Part shown: positions 1-5,982 of the stretch, one piece after another
Position numbering within the stretch: the first letter of the stretch is position 1
Layout: the number at the start of each line of letters is the position of its first letter
Source: Cloacimonetes bacterium SCGC AAA252-N17
Lineage (GTDB): Bacteria > Cloacimonadota > Cloacimonadia > JGIOTU-2
Reading direction: 5' to 3'
DNA length: 8,950 nucleotides
Assembly: GCA_000404785.1 (NCBI GenBank)
Contig: ASNI01000065.1
Span: 5,360-14,309, forward strand
The notes under the pieces: model-generated
The model's input: the letters and a program-made list of their open reading frames with translations, nothing else
Database searches by the model: none
What the model was told of the DNA's origin: nothing
Made by a program: the position numbers and the translations under genes

Positions 1-61
1 CATATTAAAATCATCACACATTCCCAATCCCCCAGCTGGCGGATAGGAACGAGGATAAAAG

Positions 62-174
62 TGTCATTCTGAGCACATTCGCTTTGCTCAGTATAAACTC
101 CGCGAAGAATCTCATAACGTGCTCTAATACTGATAATAAGAGATTCTTCACTACACTCCGTTTCGTTCAGAATG
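62..174. repeat. Intergenic palindromic repeat, interrupted by the IS110 element
   Basis: Nested inverted repeats are visible: TCATTCTGA at 64-72 faces TCAGAATG at 167-174, and GAAGAATCTC at 104-113 faces GAGATTCTTC at 140-149. The outer arm at 62-72 is TGTCATTCTGA. The matching arm is cut: TCAGAATG lies at 167-174, and its continuation AATGACA is found at 1380-1386, on the far side of the insertion sequence. Joining the two sides across a shared AATG restores a perfect 11-bp terminal inverted repeat. I recall repeats of this wording from many environmental bacterial genomes, but copy number here cannot be seen. It may be a MITE or a fold-back transcribed spacer; no protein is encoded. Confidence 0.8.
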
Positions 175-194
175 TACTGTGTTTCAAAGTCAAC

Positions 195-1157
195 TTATTT
201 AGCATATTGAGGGTCCCATTCTCTATCATATTTTACGATAGCAAAGATATGGCGTAGTAATTTATGTGCGACTGCAACAAGTGCGACTTTCTTTGATTTA
301 CCTGATGCCAATAATCGTTCATAATATTCTCGATAAATTGGATTATGTTTCTTTGCACTCAACGCACTCATATAAAGAGTCTTACGTATCAAAGCATGTC
401 CCTTCTTACTTATGGCGGAACCCCTCCGTACACTCGTACCAGATTGTCTCGGGTTGGGATTTAGTCCCGCAAAGGACACCGCCTGCTTTGCTGTCTCAAA
501 TTGCTCAAAATTACCATAAAAAGCCATGATCATTGATGCCGTCATCTTGCCGACCCCCTTGATAGAGGTCAGCTTCGATGACTGATCTGGAAAATGAGTA
601 TCGAGATAATCATAAAGCATCTTCTTAAGCTTGTCTATCTCCCTCTCTATCTTCTTAACCATCGACCGATAAGTCTTTCCCACTTCCTTTGATACCGGAT
701 ACCCATGAGTATACGATTCAAGCCGATTACTGAACTCGGTGTGGGTTTTATATAAATCTTCGATAGCTTTTAATAACTGAAACAATATCATACGCTCATC
801 TGAGTGTGGTGAAAATTCTTTGGGATTTTGTTCATAACCATATTCGGCTATTAGTCTTGCATCCACCCTGTCCGTCTTCGCCCTTAACATCTTCATCTCG
901 CCATAACGCTTGATGATCAAAGGATTTACTACCGATACGAAGTATCCCAGATCATGAGCTTCCAAGGCAATCCTTAAATGATAGATACCCGTAGCTTCCA
1001 TCACTATCTGAAGGCCATCTGCTGAATATTTCTTAAGAAATTTCGAAAAGGCTCTCAGGTTGTTAGCGATGGTAATATTGTCATGCTTCTCTCCATTATA
1101 AAGAGAAATGTCAAGCGTCTCTTTTGATACGTCGATTCCGGCTGTTATCTTTTTCAT
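195..1157 (-). CDS. IS110-family DEDD transposase/recombinase
   Basis: A 320-aa protein of normal length for the family. The N-terminal RuvC-like DEDD domain has GIDVSKETLD with D9, VMEATG with E54, and KTDRVDA with D96 and D99, all four acidic residues present. A helical linker, about 125-190, follows. The C-terminal Transposase_20 domain starts at SIKGVGKMTA (199-208, helix-hairpin-helix-like). It includes AGLNP at 230-234 and the QSGTS element at 238-242, which should hold the nucleophilic serine. Family members are RNA-guided recombinases: a bridge RNA brings donor and target DNA together and strands are exchanged at a short core without a classical target duplication. The start is supported by AAGGAG (1163-1168 on the minus strand) 5 nt before the ATG. 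The frame is intact, and the stop is 20 bp from the right end. Confidence 0.96.
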   Translation of the reverse strand: MKKITAGIDVSKETLDISLYNGEKHDNITIANNLRAFSKFLKKYSADGLQIVMEATGIYHLRIALEAHDLGYFVSVVNPLIIKRYGEMKMLRAKTDRVDARLIAEYGYEQNPKEFSPHSDERMILFQLLKAIEDLYKTHTEFSNRLESYTHGYPVSKEVGKTYRSMVKKIEREIDKLKKMLYDYLDTHFPDQSSKLTSIKGVGKMTASMIMAFYGNFEQFETAKQAVSFAGLNPNPRQSGTSVRRGSAISKKGHALIRKTLYMSALSAKKHNPIYREYYERLLASGKSKKVALVAVAHKLLRHIFAIVKYDREWDPQYAK

Positions 1158-1185
1158 CTAAACTCCTTTACAAAAATTGTCAGGA

Positions 1186-1345
1186 ATAAATAATCTATCA
1201 TTGTGCATTATCCAGGCTATAAACCTAATGTACTGTTCAGATTCGTGGAAGGTGGGCTTAACATTCTGAACGGTCTTCATGACCAATGACAAAATAAGCT
1301 TGCTCACCTTCCATTATTCCTTTCAATTACTTTTTGCATAACTAT
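1186..1345 (-). ncRNA. Putative IS110 bridge RNA with target- and donor-binding loops
   Basis: Read on the minus strand, two stem-loops follow each other. The first has a 9-bp stem (1305-1313 with 1246-1254) plus GCTTA/TAAGC (1295-1299 with 1256-1260) and a tip hairpin GGTC/GACC (1281-1284 with 1272-1275). Its 5' loop strand, 1285-1295, is identical to the left flank at 1380-1390. Its 3' loop strand, 1261-1271, is complementary to the right flank at 165-175. The second has a 5-bp stem (1239-1243 with 1192-1196) and an AGG/CCT tip hairpin (1214-1226). Its 5' strand, 1227-1236, equals the element's right end (171-180). Its 3' strand, 1199-1209, can pair with the left end (1373-1383) with nine Watson-Crick pairs, one G-U and one mismatch. 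This is the order known for the IS621 bridge RNA: target loop, then donor loop. The RNA ends are approximate. The folding was done by eye. Confidence 0.85.
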
Positions 1346-1346
1346 C

Positions 1347-1374
1347 CTTTTATAATTAAATAATTTGTAGTCAA
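1347..1374 (-). promoter_or_regulatory. Candidate promoter for the bridge RNA and transposase
   Basis: On the minus strand TTGACT (1374-1369) is followed after 16 nt by TAAAAG (1352-1347), a weak -10 match, just inside the left end and upstream of the guide RNA. The surrounding bases are very AT-rich, so chance matches are likely. Confidence 0.35.
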
Positions 1375-1407
1375 TATACAATGACAAAATGGTTCATTTT
1401 TCTACAG

Positions 1408-1435
1408 TCTCTTTAGGAGAGGGCTGGTGTGAGGT
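1408..1435. repeat. Short intergenic repeat of the CCTCTCCTAAAGAGA type
   Basis: On the minus strand this reads AACCTCACACCAG followed by CCCTCTCCTAAAGAGA, with a small CTC/GAG hairpin. It resembles a widely seen intergenic wording in environmental genomes (CCCTCTCC then a short spacer then GGAGAGGG). A related, diverged copy seems to encode the end of the response regulator at 3526-3554. It lies outside the insertion sequence, downstream of the surface-protein gene, in the 119-bp gap 1384-1502, which shows no gene. Confidence 0.4.
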
Positions 1436-1502
1436 TTTTACTCACTACTCTTTCCAATTTCCAATTTCTGCTTTATCTCAACAGGATTTATCCTTCGTAG
1501 CT

Positions 1503-3227
1503 TTAGCGGAGTAGGATCGCTTTCTTTGTTTCAGAACCTTCCGAAGTAATTAGTTTAATAAGCAGTACACCTGAAGAAACGTTCTGTCCATAAAGGTCTT
1601 TGCCATTCCAATCGATTTCATGCTTTTTGTCTGCTGTTTTAAGACCTTCATTAAACTCAGTCACAAGCTGTCCATACATATTGTAGATCTCAACTCGAAC
1701 CATATCAGTTTGTGGAAGCATATAACTAACAGTAAGACTGGAATTAAATGGATTTGGACCGGTTTGCAAGCCGTATTTTCTCGGAACTGCAACATGAGGA
1801 TCGGGATTATGGATGTCAGGAATTGTGAGCATTGCTACTTTATCATAATGATTTACCATTCCACTGTAGTCAATCGATTCCAGCCAATAATAATATGTGT
1901 CTCCTACTTCAGGATTTTCTAATGTGTCTTCATAAATATAAGACTGCTGCTATGTGGTTGTGCCATGTCCATCAATAAATTCGGATATTCTTTCTGAAGT
2001 GGTAAAATCATTTTCTTCATTACGATACACAAACCAACCCATGTTGTCAGTTTCTGATTGGGTTCGCCAGTATAAGGTTGGAACAGCATTTAAGAATTGT
2101 GCTGTGAAGGATGAAAGCTCGACGGGCAATGTGCGGGCTTCGGTGCTAATCGCGTCGAAGCTATTTACAGTGCCGCCAGTCACAGTTAGATGCGTATTGT
2201 CCTGAAGTGTGGCTGCCAGCGTGTGAGATGTGATGGCATCACTATCTATGTCCACCGTGAGGAGTAAGTTTTTAGTGGTCGTGGAAACGCCGTAGCTCAT
2301 GCTTGAGAAGGTAACTGATGAGGCGAAATTTTGAGAGCTACCTACCTGTGTGTCTGTACCAGCATCATAAATACCAACAGTACCAAGATCATTCCAGAGC
2401 TTGATACCGCCGAGTGGAAAATCATCGCTAACAGCTGAGCCTGAAAAGTCAAAAGTCATATCCGTAACAGTAATTGTCCCTTCACTGGCCACTAACTGTA
2501 TAGATAACATCTCGTTGTTAGTGGTATTAGGGGACATATTTGAGGACACATCAGAACCACTGACAGTGAGAGCTGGTACTGTGTAGGTGACCTCAAGTAT
2601 GGGAGCAGTAGCTCCATAAGTTTCAGCACAGAATGAAACATAATGAGTGGTTGCAGCACTCTCGGTACCGTCTTTTATCAAAAAATGGGCATCGATACCA
2701 CCGTCGATGGCGGTTTGAACCTGCTCGGTGACCGTCCAATCCATCCACTCGCCTTCGGCTGGCACTATATCCCATGCCCCATCGTCTGTCGTATAGTCGC
2801 CACCCGCCGTTGACCAGCCTGTACCAGTCGCCTTATTATTCCAGGTACACTCGATCTCAACCCAGTCCGTCGTGGTCAGGCGGTAAGCCCAGTAGGTCCG
2901 CCCTGTAGCGTCCCACATGGAGAAGGCCTTCAGTTTCAATGTCGCGCTGCTTATGATGCTGCCTGCGGGAATACTGCTGATATTGAATTTCAGGATTGCC
3001 CGACTGTTTCTTTCGGAGGGGTCTAAGTATAAGCTTGTGACTGTGAGTGCACTACTGCCACCGTAATTCGTGGCAGGGTTTGCCTGGTCCAGCCAGGTAT
3101 CGGCGCCGGTGGCGTCGGAGTTATCCAGTTGGAAGGTTGTGGCGTTTGCCGTCATTGGGAATGCAAACCATGTTAGTGCTAAGGTAATTAGAATTGCTGA
3201 AACCAAAATCACATTAAACTTCTTCAT
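1503..3227 (-). pseudogene. Secreted DNRLRE-domain surface protein with C-terminal sorting domain, interrupted by an in-frame TAG
   Basis: The start at 3227 is chosen because it gives a clean signal peptide (MKKFNVILVSAILITLALTW, then AFPMTANA, cleavage after A29) and is preceded by AAGGAG 9 nt upstream. Frame-compatible codons further up (to 3347) only translate the leader hairpins. Residues ~30-215 form a DNRLRE domain, a beta-sandwich of cell-surface and carbohydrate-associated proteins, with the typical RAILKFNIS and TWNNKATGTGW segments. Residues ~216-360 are another beta-rich, Thr/Ser-rich domain. From 367, LPVELSSFTA with TQSETDNMGW begins a Fn3-like module. Codon 426 is TAG (1950-1952). 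The same frame continues unbroken through the rest of that module (TYYYWLESID) to a FlgD-like sorting domain (485-574: YGLQTGPNPFNSS, VEIYNMYGQLV, WNGKDLYGQNVSSGV) ending in TAA. The broken product could be secreted but would lose its surface anchor. CAG to TAG in a run of Gln codons is the likely lesion; sequencing error or readthrough is possible. Confidence 0.85.
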
Positions 3228-3243
3228 TATATTTTTCTCCTTT

Positions 3244-3299
3244 TCCCGATTAAAACGGGACTTGTTTACCCCGTGAAATTTTTCTTTTATTTCACTGGG
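3244..3299 (-). promoter_or_regulatory. Two tandem hairpins in the leader of the surface-protein gene
   Basis: On the minus strand, the first hairpin pairs CCC plus GTGAAAT (3299-3289) with ATTTCAC plus GGG (3279-3269). The second pairs TCCCG (3260-3256) with CGGGA (3248-3244) and touches the Shine-Dalgarno AAGGAG (3242-3237). The second hairpin could influence ribosome access. I do not recognise a known riboswitch class. The words CAGTGAAATAA, TCCCG and AATCGGGA recur in opposite orientation at 3486-3511, so these may simply be repeat-derived. Confidence 0.5.
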
Positions 3300-3377
3300 T
3301 TTTTTTTGTTTTATTAAGTTATTTCTCATCGTTTTTAACCTTTTCACTAATTTAAATCATCTTAAAACAATAAAAAT

Positions 3378-3452
3378 CTTTCATATACTTTTATGATAAC
3401 CAAATTTTTATCTTTTTTTTATTTGAATTTTTTATGGTGTCAACTTTTTTTT
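3378..3452. repeat. AT-rich ~73-bp direct repeat, copy 1
   Basis: This stretch (CATATACTTTTATGAT at 3382-3397, then AAATTTTTA, TTTGAATTTTTTATG and TGTCAA) recurs in the same orientation at 4253-4325 with a few substitutions and one short indel. On the minus strand it contains TTGACA (-35-like) about 210 bp upstream of the surface-protein start, without an obvious -10. The two copies bracket the response-regulator gene. Confidence 0.8.
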
Positions 3453-3481
3453 CATATGAAGAGCGATTCTTTACCTCAACC

Positions 3482-3518
3482 CCACAGTGAAATAATCCCG
3501 ATGAATCGGGACACGTGG
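3482..3518. repeat. Compound hairpin just after the response-regulator stop
   Basis: CCAC/GTGG (3482-3485 with 3515-3518) and GTG/CAC (3487-3489 with 3512-3514) form an outer stem. TCCCGA/TCGGGA (3496-3501 with 3506-3511) forms the inner stem with loop TGAA. On the minus strand it begins 5 nt after the response-regulator stop codon and could act as a 3' end structure, but no U-run follows, so it is not a standard terminator. It shares words with the leader hairpins at 3244-3299. Confidence 0.6.
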
Positions 3519-3523
3519 TAAAC

Positions 3524-3913
3524 CTAACCCCTTCTCATAGAAGGAGAAGAGGTTAAAGCCTTACACACCACTCGTTCCAGTTCCTCAAGCTCAAACGGCT
3601 TTTTAAGGTATGCAATCACACCGAGTTGGCAGCCAACTCTTTTAACATCCTCAGTTATTATCCCGCTCATTATAATAACTGGAGCGGTATTTCCATTTTT
3701 CCTGAGTGCTTTTAAGAAATCCATTCCATTGCCATAAGGAAGCCATAAATCAAGTATAAAAAGGTTTATATCAGAACCATACTTATTATAAATACCTATC
3801 GCCTCTTTTATTGTCTCAGCACCAAGAGCATCTATACCACTCTCGGACAGGAATTCTGCAACAATATCTCTAAAATCAATATCATCTTCTAAGATTAGTA
3901 TTTTCTGTTTCAT
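3524..3913 (-). CDS. Stand-alone CheY-like response regulator (receiver domain only)
   Basis: A 129-aa single receiver domain. The acidic pocket is E9/D10/D11 in ILILEDDID. The phospho-acceptor is D55 in LFILDLWLPYG, the switch residue is S83 in MSG, the switch aromatic is Y102 and the conserved lysine is K105 in KKPF. No output domain follows, so it should act by protein contact or as a phosphorelay intermediate in the cytoplasm. There is no histidine kinase in the window, so the partner is unknown, and no AAA+ domain that would make it an activator of the nearby sigma-54. The receiver fold is complete by about residue 120; the last residues, TSSPSMRRG, come from an intergenic-type repeat that supplies the TAG stop. 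No convincing Shine-Dalgarno lies before the ATG. Flanking direct repeats at 3378 and 4253 set this gene off from its neighbours. Confidence 0.93.
   Translation of the reverse strand: MKQKILILEDDIDFRDIVAEFLSESGIDALGAETIKEAIGIYNKYGSDINLFILDLWLPYGNGMDFLKALRKNGNTAPVIIMSGIITEDVKRVGCQLGVIAYLKKPFELEELERVVCKALTSSPSMRRG
3526..3554. repeat. Hairpin repeat encoding the C-terminus of the response regulator
   Basis: CCTTCT/AGAAGG (3530-3535 with 3539-3544) lies within AACCCCTTCTC ... GAGAAGAGGTT. It overlaps the last ten codons of the response regulator and resembles the intergenic wording at 1408-1435. The repeat seems to have supplied the present C-terminal tail and stop codon. Confidence 0.5.
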
Positions 3914-3985
3914 TTTTTAGCCACAAAACCACCAGTCTTCACTACGTTACGCCGAGGCAGGCACAAAAGAACACGAAAGATATTT
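3914..3985. repeat. Degenerate GCCACAAA/CACGAAAG-type repeat, copy 1
   Basis: GCCACAAAACCACC starts at 3920 and GCACAAAAGAACACGAAAG follows from about 3960, with an unrelated insert between. A similar string, GCCACGAAAACACACAAAGG then CACACGAAA, is at 4401-4437. Such CAC-AAAGG-CACGAA strings occur as short intergenic repeats in many environmental genomes. This copy occupies the space immediately upstream of the response regulator start, where its promoter should be. Confidence 0.5.
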
Positions 3986-4062
3986 AATATTAGATTTTTT
4001 ATTTTCACCTTTTTCCTTCATAGCTGATAACCAGTTAACTATTAACTTTCCCTTTTTCAAAT

Positions 4063-4116
4063 AAAAAAATCCCGCATAGACATGATCCGCCAACTGGTGG
4101 AAGTCTATACGGGATT
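4063..4116 (-). terminator. Strong Rho-independent-like terminator on the minus strand
   Basis: A 14-position stem, 4068-4081 with 4103-4116, has only one mismatch. An inner 5-bp stem, CCGCC/GGTGG (4087-4091 with 4096-4100), carries the loop AACT. On the minus strand the hairpin is followed by seven T (4069-4063). On the plus strand it is preceded by seven A and lacks a T-run, so it is directional. No gene is seen on the minus strand upstream of it. It may end an unannotated small RNA, act as an attenuator before the response regulator (start 3913), or be a palindromic repeat. Confidence 0.65.
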
Positions 4117-4190
4117 AAATATGATTTGCTTTAGTGTTTTCTGTAAGTTACGGCTATAGTGTAATTTATTGGAGGGGGGTAGAATCAAAA

Positions 4191-4220
4191 TGACAAATGT
4201 CAAATGACAAATGTCAAATG
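4191..4220. repeat. Two-copy 14-bp tandem repeat of a palindromic unit
   Basis: TGACAAATGTCAAA occurs at 4191-4204 and again exactly at 4205-4218. Each unit contains the inverted arms TGACA/TGTCA. It lies in the 592-bp gene-free space between the response regulator and rpoN. It may be a regulator-binding array or a simple slippage repeat. Confidence 0.75.
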
Positions 4221-4252
4221 AAAACATTGAATCCTTTTCAAAACTGTAACGG

Positions 4253-4325
4253 CTTTTCATATACTTTTATGATTCCTAAATTTTTACTTTTTTTATTTGA
4301 ATTTTTTATGATGTCAATTTTTTTT
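4253..4325. repeat. AT-rich ~73-bp direct repeat, copy 2
   Basis: This copy matches 3378-3452 in the same orientation, offset by about 876 bp: CATATACTTTTATGAT at 4258-4273 is exact, and TTTGAATTTTTTATG with TGTCAA follows. On the minus strand it again offers TTGACA without a clear -10, about 400 bp upstream of the response regulator. With copy 1 it flanks the response-regulator segment. Confidence 0.8.
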
Positions 4326-4400
4326 ATTTTTTTCCATAGAACATTCCATAAGAAACTTGGATACAATCCAGGCATTTATGAATAAAGGTATTAAAGATGA

Positions 4401-4437
4401 GCCACGAAAACACACAAAGGCACACGAAAAAAATATT
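4401..4437. repeat. Degenerate GCCACGAAA/CACGAAA-type repeat, copy 2
   Basis: GCCACGAAAACACACAAAGG followed by CACACGAAA and an A-rich tail. It matches the pattern upstream of the response regulator (3914-3985). It sits about 70 bp before rpoN and encodes nothing recognisable. Confidence 0.5.
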
Positions 4438-4472
4438 ATTTATTAATATGAAAAAGGACACAAAAATAATTA

Positions 4473-4499
4473 TTGACAGTTCCGAAATACAATTAGAAA
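4473..4499 (+). promoter_or_regulatory. Candidate promoter for rpoN
   Basis: TTGACA (4473-4478) is a perfect -35 hexamer, followed after 15 nt by TAGAAA (4494-4499). The spacing is short. Transcription would then start within a few bases of the ATG at 4508, giving a nearly leaderless mRNA. That would agree with the absence of a Shine-Dalgarno there. Confidence 0.35.
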
Positions 4500-4507
4500 T
4501 GTGAATT

Positions 4508-5944
4508 ATGAACAGAATGAGAGCCAGATCAAAAGCCACACAGCAGATGCAGCAGAAGCAAAAGCTCTCACCACGGATGCTTATTACTGCTGAGCTTATC
4601 CAGAAGCCCATTCAGGAGCTGGAAATGGTGCTGAAAAAGGAACTCCGCATTAATCCTTTCCTGCAAGACCTCAGTTCGGATGACGGGCAGTATGACACGC
4701 TCGAAGTAATGGACGAGATCGAGGACTTACAAAATATAGATGACGACGGTGACCTTGCCGACCAAATACAGCAGCTTAACAAGATCATCAATGACATAGA
4801 TGAAATGACCAATGCCCAGTTCGGGTATGAGCGTCAGGACAGATCGCACTCCGCATCTCCTGAGAATGAGCAGTATGAAACCTTAAAAGAGAGCATCTGG
4901 GATCATTTCACACAACAGGTAAGAGAACTGCTGCTCAATTCAGTCGAGCATGAGTTCGCTGACTCCATCCTCAACAATCTGGACAAGAACGGTTACCTTG
5001 ATACATCTTTTAAAGAATTGTATGAATCATATGGGCTTATTGAAGCACGGGCAGAGCAGATACATCGCATGATCATGAATATCTATCCGCGTGGAATAGG
5101 CGCACGCAATCTTGTGGAATGCCTGCTTGCACAGCTCGATGAGGAGATCGCAAACCACCCGTTCATCACTTCTATCATTGAAAACGATCTTGATATTTTA
5201 CAGAATCACAAACTTGATGTGCTGACAAAGAAGTATGATGTTACACTCGAAGAGCTGGTCGCCATCAAAAATATTATCAGCCATCTCGACCCGAAACCGG
5301 GCAGCCGGGTGACACACAAAACCCTTTCCTACATCAAACCGGATATCATTGTGAAAGAGATCGATGGTAATCTCGAGGTCATCGTGAACGACACTTACAT
5401 TCCGGAAATCACGGTAAATAAAGAGTATGCGCAGCAGATCCTTGAGCAGAGCATAGATAAGAAAAGCGCAGTAAAATATATAAAATTAAAGCTCATCGCT
5501 GCTGAGTACTTTGTAAAAGCATTATGGATACGCCGGGAAACGCTCCTTAGGATAACTGACGAACTAATTCATCAGCAATCTGCTTTCTTTCGGGAAGGGA
5601 AAAAAGTACTTCAACCCATTACCTACGAGGATGTGGCGAAAAGGATCAAGCGTGATGTTTCCACGATCTGCAGAGTTGTGAATAATTATTATATTGAAAC
5701 GCCCCTCGGCGTGTATCTTATGAAGTGGTTCTTCACCAGCAAGGTTGGCAAACTCTCATCCCAGTTCATCAAAAAGGAGATACGGAACATCGTAGATACA
5801 GAGAATAAGAAAAAGCCACTCAGCGATAAGAAGATATTGAATATTTTGAACGAACAGGGAATTGAAGTATCACCTCGCGCAGTCACAAAATACAGAAATC
5901 AAATGGGCATTCTTGCCAGCAGGTTGCGTAAAGAACATTTATAA
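4508..5944 (+). CDS. rpoN: RNA polymerase sigma-54 factor
   Basis: A 478-aa protein of normal family length. Region I is residues ~1-55 and Gln/Leu-rich (KATQQMQQKQKLSPRMLITA, then IQKPIQELEMVLKKELRINP). It binds the -12 promoter region and keeps the holoenzyme inactive until an AAA+ activator works on it. Region II, ~56-100, is an acidic linker (SSDDGQYDTLEV, NIDDDGDLAD). The core-binding domain spans about 120-340. A helix-turn-helix region lies at ~371-410 (ITYEDVAKRIKRDVSTICRV). The RpoN box is SPRAVTKYRN at 455-464, close to the family signature ARRTVAKYRE, and reads the -24 element. No clear Shine-Dalgarno precedes the ATG; a second in-frame ATG at residue 4 is possible. No activator gene lies in the window. 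The Nudix-like gene starts 38 bp downstream, suggesting co-transcription. Confidence 0.97.
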   Translation: MNRMRARSKATQQMQQKQKLSPRMLITAELIQKPIQELEMVLKKELRINPFLQDLSSDDGQYDTLEVMDEIEDLQNIDDDGDLADQIQQLNKIINDIDEMTNAQFGYERQDRSHSASPENEQYETLKESIWDHFTQQVRELLLNSVEHEFADSILNNLDKNGYLDTSFKELYESYGLIEARAEQIHRMIMNIYPRGIGARNLVECLLAQLDEEIANHPFITSIIENDLDILQNHKLDVLTKKYDVTLEELVAIKNIISHLDPKPGSRVTHKTLSYIKPDIIVKEIDGNLEVIVNDTYIPEITVNKEYAQQILEQSIDKKSAVKYIKLKLIAAEYFVKALWIRRETLLRITDELIHQQSAFFREGKKVLQPITYEDVAKRIKRDVSTICRVVNNYYIETPLGVYLMKWFFTSKVGKLSSQFIKKEIRNIVDTENKKKPLSDKKILNILNEQGIEVSPRAVTKYRNQMGILASRLRKEHL

Positions 5945-5982
5945 ATTGACACGCAGTCCTCTCTTTTATTTCTAAACCAGTT

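Larger units (their letters stand above)
175..1383 (-). mobile_element. Complete IS110-family insertion sequence (~1.2 kb)
   Basis: The element contains one transposase gene on the minus strand, a 20-bp downstream right end and a ~220-bp upstream left end carrying a structured RNA. Its limits come from comparing sequences, not from terminal inverted repeats, which IS110 elements lack. AATG (CATT on the transposase strand) occurs at both edges, 171-174 and 1380-1383. Outside them lie the two halves of one palindromic repeat. The long noncoding left end with a guide RNA and the short right end are the layout of the IS110 group rather than the IS1111 group. The transposase is intact and the guides match the present flanks, so the insertion may be recent and the element active. 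Edges are uncertain by the four shared bases. Confidence 0.88.

Noticed and set aside
62..174. CRISPR or tRNA-like structure in the palindromic region
   Set aside because: There is one nested fold-back, no regularly spaced repeats, and no tRNA arm pattern.
1503..1859. A separate small gene made of the sorting domain alone
   Set aside because: It is in the same frame as the upstream DNRLRE gene, with open codons back to a single TAG and no ribosome site before its ATG.
1620..1922. Plus-strand 100-aa open frame inside the surface-protein gene
   Set aside because: It is a shadow of the minus-strand coding frame, which has a clear FlgD-like domain.
3228..3347. A 40-residue N-terminal extension of the DNRLRE protein
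   Set aside because: It translates the leader hairpins, is Lys-rich without family character, and lies ahead of a good Shine-Dalgarno and a clean signal peptide starting at 3227.
4324..4611. Minus-strand hydrophobic 95-aa open frame overlapping the rpoN start
   Set aside because: Its Ile/Phe/Cys-rich composition comes from AT-rich DNA and the antisense of rpoN; no ribosome site or family feature.
3524..5944. Functional pairing of the response regulator with sigma-54 as its activator
   Set aside because: The regulator has only a receiver, without the AAA+ GAFTGA domain or DNA-binding helices needed for sigma-54 activation.
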